NCBI GenBank assembly: GCA_964499365.1 | Contig: CAZCKU010000008.1 | Location: 1-64,000 of the forward strand | From: PALSA-1316 sp964499365 | GTDB lineage: Bacteria > Nitrospirota > Thermodesulfovibrionia > Thermodesulfovibrionales > UBA6898 | DNA: 64,000 bases | Reading direction: 5' to 3' | Part shown: piece after piece, positions 59,185-64,000 of the stretch | Layout: every line of letters begins with the position of its first letter | Numbering within the stretch: the first letter of the stretch is position 1 | Notes under the pieces: model-generated | Seen by the model: only the letters and a program-made list of their open reading frames with translations | Databases searched by the model: none | What the model was told of the DNA's origin: nothing | Position numbers and translations under genes: made by a program

Positions 59185-61971
59185 CTATGACGTTACAACA
59201 GCATGGCAGCGGTCGCACAGTTCAGGTTCGTCGGTAAAAGTCCCCACTGATTCACTCCAATTCCAGCAGCGCTGGCACTTGCTCCCCGCGGCACGCTCGA
59301 CGAGCACCTGGAGACCCGCCACCGTACTTCCCTCATGCGCAGCCTCCAGCTTCCCGGAACTGAGCTCCACCCCGGAGACGAGAAAAAATGCCGGGAGAAA
59401 TTCCCGGTAAGACTCGCCGAGCTGGCTGTAGGACTCCGGCAGGTGCAGGACCACCTTCGCTTCAAGCGGATTCCCGATAAACTTCTCGGCCCTCTTGATC
59501 TCGAGCGCCTTGTTCACATCATCCCTGAGTTCCAGGAGCCTCTGCCAACGGGCATCGAGTTCTGTATCAACAAATTTCTCATCCACCACGGGAAACGCAG
59601 CCAGGAAAACGGATTCCTGGGCCCCCTGTCCCCTGGATATGTATTTCCAGACCTCGTCAGCGGTAAACGAGAGGACCGGGGCCATCAGCCTCGTCAGGGT
59701 CGAGAGGATACCGGACAGCACCCATTGGCTCGCACGCCGCTCGACCGAATCGGTCTTCGCCGTATAGAGCCGGTCTTTCAGGATATCGAGATATACTGAA
59801 CTCATATCCACGACACAGAAGTTGTGGATGCTGTGAAAGACCTCGTGAAAATCGTAGTTTTCGTAGGCCCTCGTCACCTTCGCGACCAGTTTCTGGAGAC
59901 TGTTCATCGCCCAGCGGTCAATCTCCTGCAGGCGTCCGCTGTAATCGCCACCGTCGAAATCACTCGTATTGCCGAGGAGAAACCGGCAGGTATTCCTGAT
60001 CTTCCGGTATGCCTCAGTCAGCCGGTTCAGGATCTCCTTGGATATCCGGATATCGTCCTTATAGTCTTCGGCAGAAACCCAGATGCGGAGGATCTCACCG
60101 CCATATCCTTTGATGATCTCCTGCGGCGCGATGACATTGCCGAGAGACTTTGACATCTTCTTTCCCGAGCCGTCGACCACAAAGCCATGCGTCAGGACGG
60201 TCTGATAGGGAGCCGTACCCCGCGTACCAACCGACGCAAGCAGAGAACTCTGGAACCATCCGCGGTGCTGGTCACTCCCCTCAAGATAGAGGTCGGCGGG
60301 CCAGGACAGGCGCTCGTCCGCCTCGACAACTGCCGCATGGCTGACTCCCGAGTCGAACCAGACGTCGAGAATGTCCATCTCTTTCTGGAATGCTGTCTGT
60401 CCGCATTTTTTGCAGACATATCCGGCCGGAAGAAATTCCTCTGCCTTCTTTAGATACCAGACGTCGGCACCCATCTCATCCACCTGCTTGGCGATTCCCT
60501 CCAGGACATCGGGGTCCCCGACAAACGCCTCGCAGTTGCTGCACCGCAGCACGGTAATCGGGACGCCCCAGCTGCGCTGGCGGGAGACACACCAATCAGG
60601 ACGGTTCGTCAGCATTCCGCTGATGCGCTCGCGGCCCCATTTCGGCACCCAGGTTACGCGGTCAATCTCCTCAAGGCACTTCTTCCTGAGGTCGTTGTGC
60701 GCGACCGATATAAACCACTGCTCTGTCGCCCTGAAGATCACCGGCTTTTTGCAGCGCCAGCAGTGGGGATAGGAATGACTTATCTTTTCTTCTTTGATCA
60801 GGGCATGTCTTTCTGCCAGAATCGCAATGATCGAGGAGTTCGCCTTGAAGACGAACTGCCCCTCAAGGTCTCCCGCGTGTTTCGTGAACTTACCGCGGTC
60901 ATCGACCGGGGCGTAGATATCAAGCCCGTATTTCAATCCGACTTCGTAGTCGTCCTCGCCGTGACCGGGGGCGATATGCACGATGCCGGTTCCTTCTTCA
61001 AGGGATACAAAGTCTCCGAGCACCGCCTGCGACTTCCGCTCGATAAAGGGATGCTGAACCCGCATGCCTTCAAGGCTGCTGCCCGTGACGGTCTGCAGCA
61101 CGGGCCCCTCCAGGCTGATGCGCTCCTTCAGCGCCCCGACCCTGCCCTCCGCCACAATGAGGATTTCATTATTCCACTCAACGGCAGCATACGCCAGGTC
61201 GGGATGAAACGCCACGGCAAGGTTTGCCGGCAGCGTCCACGGGGTCGTGGTCCAGATGACCACCGAGATTTTTTTCGTCTTCAGGTCAGGGAAGTATTTC
61301 TCTTTATTCTGCTGGTCAACCTCAAATTTGACAAAGACGGAAGGCGACTCCTTGTCCGCATATTCGACCTCTGCCTCGGCGAGGGCCGTTACACAGGACG
61401 GACACCAGTGGACAGGCTTCTTGCCTTTATAGGCATAGCCGTTCGTCAGGAACTTGTTGAACTCCCGGACTATCGAGGCCTCGTAGGCATAGGTCAGGGT
61501 CAGATACGGCCGCGCCCAATCACCAAACACGCCCAGCCGCTTGAACTCCTCGCGCTGGATGTCGACAAATTCAGCTGCGTATTCCCTGCAGTGCCGGCGC
61601 TTTTCAATAGTGCCGACGCTGTCCTTTTTGTCGCCAAGGTTCTTGTCGACCTGCAGTTCTATCGGCAGACCGTGGCAATCCCACCCGGGGATATACGGCG
61701 CATAAAAACCATTCATCGACTTGTACTTGACAATGATATCTTTGAGAATTTTGTTCAGTGCATGCCCCATATGGATGTGACCGTTTGCATAGGGAGGACC
61801 GTCGTGCAGGATGTATTTCTTGCCGGTCCCCTGATTCTTCTGCTGCATCTTTTCATAGATGCAGGACTCCTCCCATGCCTTCAGCATCTCGGGCTCGCGC
61901 TGGGCAAGGTTCGCCTTCATCGGGAAATCGGTCTGGGGCAGATTGAGCGTGTCTTTATAGTCTTTGGCCAT
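59185..61971 (-). CDS. ileS: Isoleucyl-tRNA synthetase
   Basis: Class I synthetase, 928 residues, with editing domain. HIGH region PPYANGHIHMGHALNKILKD, KMSKS in GKKMSKSLGN, editing-site TTPWTLPANLAVAFHPD, and the C-terminal zinc module CQRCWNWSES with CDRCHAVV. Gram-negative type. It lies after scpA on the same strand with an 86-bp gap. Confidence 0.98.
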   Translation of the reverse strand: MAKDYKDTLNLPQTDFPMKANLAQREPEMLKAWEESCIYEKMQQKNQGTGKKYILHDGPPYANGHIHMGHALNKILKDIIVKYKSMNGFYAPYIPGWDCHGLPIELQVDKNLGDKKDSVGTIEKRRHCREYAAEFVDIQREEFKRLGVFGDWARPYLTLTYAYEASIVREFNKFLTNGYAYKGKKPVHWCPSCVTALAEAEVEYADKESPSVFVKFEVDQQNKEKYFPDLKTKKISVVIWTTTPWTLPANLAVAFHPDLAYAAVEWNNEILIVAEGRVGALKERISLEGPVLQTVTGSSLEGMRVQHPFIERKSQAVLGDFVSLEEGTGIVHIAPGHGEDDYEVGLKYGLDIYAPVDDRGKFTKHAGDLEGQFVFKANSSIIAILAERHALIKEEKISHSYPHCWRCKKPVIFRATEQWFISVAHNDLRKKCLEEIDRVTWVPKWGRERISGMLTNRPDWCVSRQRSWGVPITVLRCSNCEAFVGDPDVLEGIAKQVDEMGADVWYLKKAEEFLPAGYVCKKCGQTAFQKEMDILDVWFDSGVSHAAVVEADERLSWPADLYLEGSDQHRGWFQSSLLASVGTRGTAPYQTVLTHGFVVDGSGKKMSKSLGNVIAPQEIIKGYGGEILRIWVSAEDYKDDIRISKEILNRLTEAYRKIRNTCRFLLGNTSDFDGGDYSGRLQEIDRWAMNSLQKLVAKVTRAYENYDFHEVFHSIHNFCVVDMSSVYLDILKDRLYTAKTDSVERRASQWVLSGILSTLTRLMAPVLSFTADEVWKYISRGQGAQESVFLAAFPVVDEKFVDTELDARWQRLLELRDDVNKALEIKRAEKFIGNPLEAKVVLHLPESYSQLGESYREFLPAFFLVSGVELSSGKLEAAHEGSTVAGLQVLVERAAGSKCQRCWNWSESVGTFTDEPELCDRCHAVVTS

Positions 61972-62057
61972 AACGTATAAAGTACCACCGTGTCCGGTCC
62001 AAAATCAAGATAACCGGGGTATAATCAGGAGGTATATGAGAACGAAACGGCCGGGCC

Positions 62058-62822
62058 TCACAGGGCTGCGGCGTCCGTCCCCGCAGTCTCTTCCTGCTGT
62101 CTTTGGGGATTGATGATCCAGATGGAGCCGAACTCCTTTTCCTGGTAGACCCTCGCAAGCCCCAGCCGCAGGAGTTCCAGCATCGCAAGGAAGGTGACGA
62201 TCATCTGTGTCCTGCTCACGTTGTCTTTGAAGACCTCCTCGAACCTGATACTGTCGGCATGCTCGATCATCTCGACGATCGTCGACATCCGGTCCTTGAC
62301 CGTCAGGGTCTCCCGGGTGATGGTGCGGACCTCGGGGGGTGCTGCCTCGAGCATCTTCCTGAAGGCAGCAAGGAGGTCATAAATTGAGACGTCAAACAGA
62401 TACGGTTCCTGCTCCAGGCCCGCCTCACCCTCGTCCTCAAGCGGCGGCCGTTTGTAGAATTTCAGGGCATCGTCCTCCTTCTCCCGCAGGATCGATGCCG
62501 CATCCTTGTATGCCTGATATTCCAGAAGACGCTGGACCAGCTCAAGCCGCGGGTCCTCCATCTGTTCTTCCTCTGTGGTCTCTTCAACCGGCAGGAGCAT
62601 GCGGGACTTAATATGGATCAGCGTTGCGGCCATGACAAGAAAATCCCCTGCCAGTTCGAGGTTCAGGTCGCGCATCATATCCAGATACTCCAGATACTGA
62701 TGCGTGATAAACGCAATCGGTATGTCATAGATGTCAACCTTGTTCTCCCTGATCAGGTGCAGGAGGAGGTCCATCGGTCCCTCAAAGACCGGCAGTTTGA
62801 TATTATAGAGATCTTCCATCAT
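62058..62822 (-). CDS. scpA: Segregation and condensation protein A
   Basis: Kleisin subunit that works with Smc and ScpB in chromosome segregation. N-terminal block LPVFEGPMDLLLHLIRENKVDIYDIPIAFITHQYLEYLD is the ScpA signature. About 254 residues, normal. ATG at 62822 (or 62819). The expected scpB partner does not follow; ileS is downstream instead, so scpB must lie elsewhere. Confidence 0.94.
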   Translation of the reverse strand: MMEDLYNIKLPVFEGPMDLLLHLIRENKVDIYDIPIAFITHQYLEYLDMMRDLNLELAGDFLVMAATLIHIKSRMLLPVEETTEEEQMEDPRLELVQRLLEYQAYKDAASILREKEDDALKFYKRPPLEDEGEAGLEQEPYLFDVSIYDLLAAFRKMLEAAPPEVRTITRETLTVKDRMSTIVEMIEHADSIRFEEVFKDNVSRTQMIVTFLAMLELLRLGLARVYQEKEFGSIWIINPQRQQEETAGTDAAAL

Positions 62823-63085
62823 CGGCTCGCAGCCGATATTTTACCAGATTGGCCAGACTTTTTGATCGCCGCCCCCGGGACCGCTGTCAAAACGCATGCT
62901 CTATCGGATGAAGTTGCATTTCCGCTTATTCTCACTTTGCTCCGGGCCACCGGACCGCCCCACCGCAGCAGTGGGGCATTACGGCCCGCTGAAACCGCCC
63001 CAGGCCATTTCCGGGCGATGGGGACGGTGGATACCGCTGCGAGGTCTCATTTGATTTCAGGAGGGAAGAAGAGTATTCTTATCTC

Positions 63086-63904
63086 ATGGTCCAAAGATCT
63101 ATTTCACCGGTTGCGAACCTCCCGCGTTTTTTCCTGTTTTGCCTGACCCTCCTGATACTGGCTTCATTCTCAACGCCCGTATCTGCCGCCGGCATATCGC
63201 TATTTTTCGACAGTGAGGGAAGGCAACTGCGGTCACTGCCGGGATCTGCCGAGAGAAACACGAGGGGCACGGCGCGCGGCTCTGCCCCGGAAGGGCTCTC
63301 ACTCCCCGCAGACGTGGCGTATGAATTTTTTCCGGTCTCCGGAAGGACCTTCTCCGGGATCATGAGATCCGTCCGGGAAAACGGTCCGTACAATAAAGGC
63401 AGGACCGCACGAAAGCCCTGCAGGGTGGCCTGGAACAGCACTCTGTCGTTTCAGTATGATTTTTCTTATGCCGTCGACGAAGAGAGCGGGAAGCTGCATG
63501 CTGCCATCGGGATTTCGGATATCGCCTTTGAGGACCGCAGTACGGTCACCCTGCCCTCATTGATCGATGATACAGAGCTCAATCCTGTGGAACAGAGCAT
63601 GTGGCGCACCTATCTGGCGGGCCTTGTGGAGTATTGTCACCACATCGTTGCCCTTATCCGTGATCCACAGGCCAGAAAGAGCGTCCATGACAGGCTCGCA
63701 GAGACCGATTACCTTATTTTTGATTACGCCGAAGGGATGGATATAGAAAAAAGCGTCGAATCCTTCCTCAGGGGAGAGGCAATCAGAACAGGACAGGAGG
63801 CGACCCGCATCATCAGTGCCCAAATTGCTGATTACGAGAAGAGAGCGGACATCCCGGGACGTGAAAACAAACAGGGGACCTACCGCAAAACATCCGGGGA
63901 ATGA
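63086..63904 (+). CDS. Secreted DUF922-like protein
   Basis: 272 residues with a signal peptide (FFLFCLTLLILASFSTPVSA). The body resembles the DUF922 family of putative metalloproteases (YEFFPVSGRTFSGIMRSVRENGPY; FQYDFSYAVDEESGKLHAAIGISDIAFEDR), but the expected HExxH is not clear: the nearest text is EYCHHIVALI. It may be an inactive member. Function unknown; the gene is flanked by scpA (divergent) and a penicillin-binding protein gene end. Confidence 0.6.
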   Translation: MVQRSISPVANLPRFFLFCLTLLILASFSTPVSAAGISLFFDSEGRQLRSLPGSAERNTRGTARGSAPEGLSLPADVAYEFFPVSGRTFSGIMRSVRENGPYNKGRTARKPCRVAWNSTLSFQYDFSYAVDEESGKLHAAIGISDIAFEDRSTVTLPSLIDDTELNPVEQSMWRTYLAGLVEYCHHIVALIRDPQARKSVHDRLAETDYLIFDYAEGMDIEKSVESFLRGEAIRTGQEATRIISAQIADYEKRADIPGRENKQGTYRKTSGE

Positions 63905-63911
63905 GTTCCCG

Positions 63912-64000
63912 TTACTCGGCCTGCTTCATGAATTCGATCCAGATCGGCAATGCGGCAGAGGCACCGGTCTCTCGTGGACCGATCGGTTTGTGGTCATCCC
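63912..64000 (-). CDS. Class A penicillin-binding protein (PBP1A), 3' end only
   Basis: The last 28 codons of a minus-strand gene entering from the right edge: DDHKPIGPRETGASAALPIW followed by IEFMKQAE and TAA (63914..63912). The P-I-G-x-x-E-T-G-A-x-x-A-x-P-I-W text matches the end of the PBP1A transpeptidase domain. The rest lies beyond the window. Confidence 0.8.
   Translation of the reverse strand, partial: DDHKPIGPRETGASAALPIWIEFMKQAE

Noticed and set aside
60697..61980. A 427-codon plus-strand open frame opposite ileS
   Set aside because: Antisense shadow of isoleucyl-tRNA synthetase; composition is typical of a reverse-complement frame in moderately GC-rich coding DNA.
1..64000. CRISPR array, prophage or transposon
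   Set aside because: No regularly spaced direct repeats, integrase, transposase or phage structural gene was seen anywhere; the repeats found are isolated hairpins.

Overview
The window reads as chromosomal backbone of an anaerobic or microaerophilic Gram-negative bacterium. Likely relatives are Nitrospirota (Thermodesulfovibrionia-like) or Desulfobacterota; this is inferred from gene content, not from a marker tree. The evidence is an octaheme nitrite-reductase-type cytochrome, a selenocysteine formate dehydrogenase, a cytochrome P460-like protein, rubredoxin, a cysteine-desulfurase homologue without its PLP lysine, Rrf2/IscR control, outer-membrane and lipoprotein genes, and quinone-independent PyrD/PyrK. 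No phage, transposase, integrase, CRISPR array or toxin-antitoxin pair was seen. The only repeats are short intergenic hairpin elements.

Layout. 1-2.5 kb: octaheme nitrite reductase-like gene with terminator, then a gene-free stretch with palindromes and repeats. 2.5-6.3 kb: gpmA, rluD, nitroreductase, rsmE, iscU. 6.4-11.5 kb: formate dehydrogenase operon fdhA-fdhB-fdhE on the minus strand, with an in-frame UGA (Sec202) in fdhA. Divergent from it, 11.6-13.6 kb: a P460-like cytochrome and fumC. 13.7-17.5 kb: a MuiA/DUF4139 protein, then an iscR-like / tusA-like / nifS-like operon under an IscR-type promoter. 17.6-22.7 kb: operon DUF4019-greA-pyrK-pyrD-SAM hydrolase-SDR. 23-30.6 kb: proS, ettA, universal stress protein, sensor kinase, OFA-type transporter, small diheme cytochrome. 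30.7-32.4 kb: HU, uppP, a bidirectional terminator, tRNA-Asp and tRNA-Val. 32.5-42.7 kb: lytic transglycosylase, nadA, tadA-uvrA-apbE-NusG_II-Gx transporter-yacG-dapB, rubredoxin, rpoD. 42.7-48.2 kb: minus-strand operon of TPR/beta-barrel protein, FecR-domain protein, fibronectin-III lipoprotein and CHASE2 adenylate cyclase. 48.4-55.5 kb: NagZ-like glycosidase, then mscL-DUF748-small membrane protein-FtsX permease. 55.6-64 kb: MFS transporter, CheY-like regulator, GNAT, ThyA-like protein, ileS, scpA, a DUF922-like secreted protein and the 3' end of a class A penicillin-binding protein.

How the genes work together. Respiratory and redox genes (octaheme cytochrome, FDH, P460-like and small diheme cytochromes, ApbE flavinylation) point to a periplasmic electron-transfer network using formate as donor and nitrogen oxides as possible acceptors. 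The Rrf2-TusA-NifS* operon together with iscU suggests Fe-S assembly in which sulfur may not come from classical cysteine desulfuration. The four-gene FecR/CHASE2 cluster looks like a cell-envelope sensing unit with cAMP output. The most notable sequence-level anomalies are the Lys-to-Gln change in the NifS homologue, a UvrA lacking its insertion domain, and the Tyr-X-Cys motif in the octaheme cytochrome.
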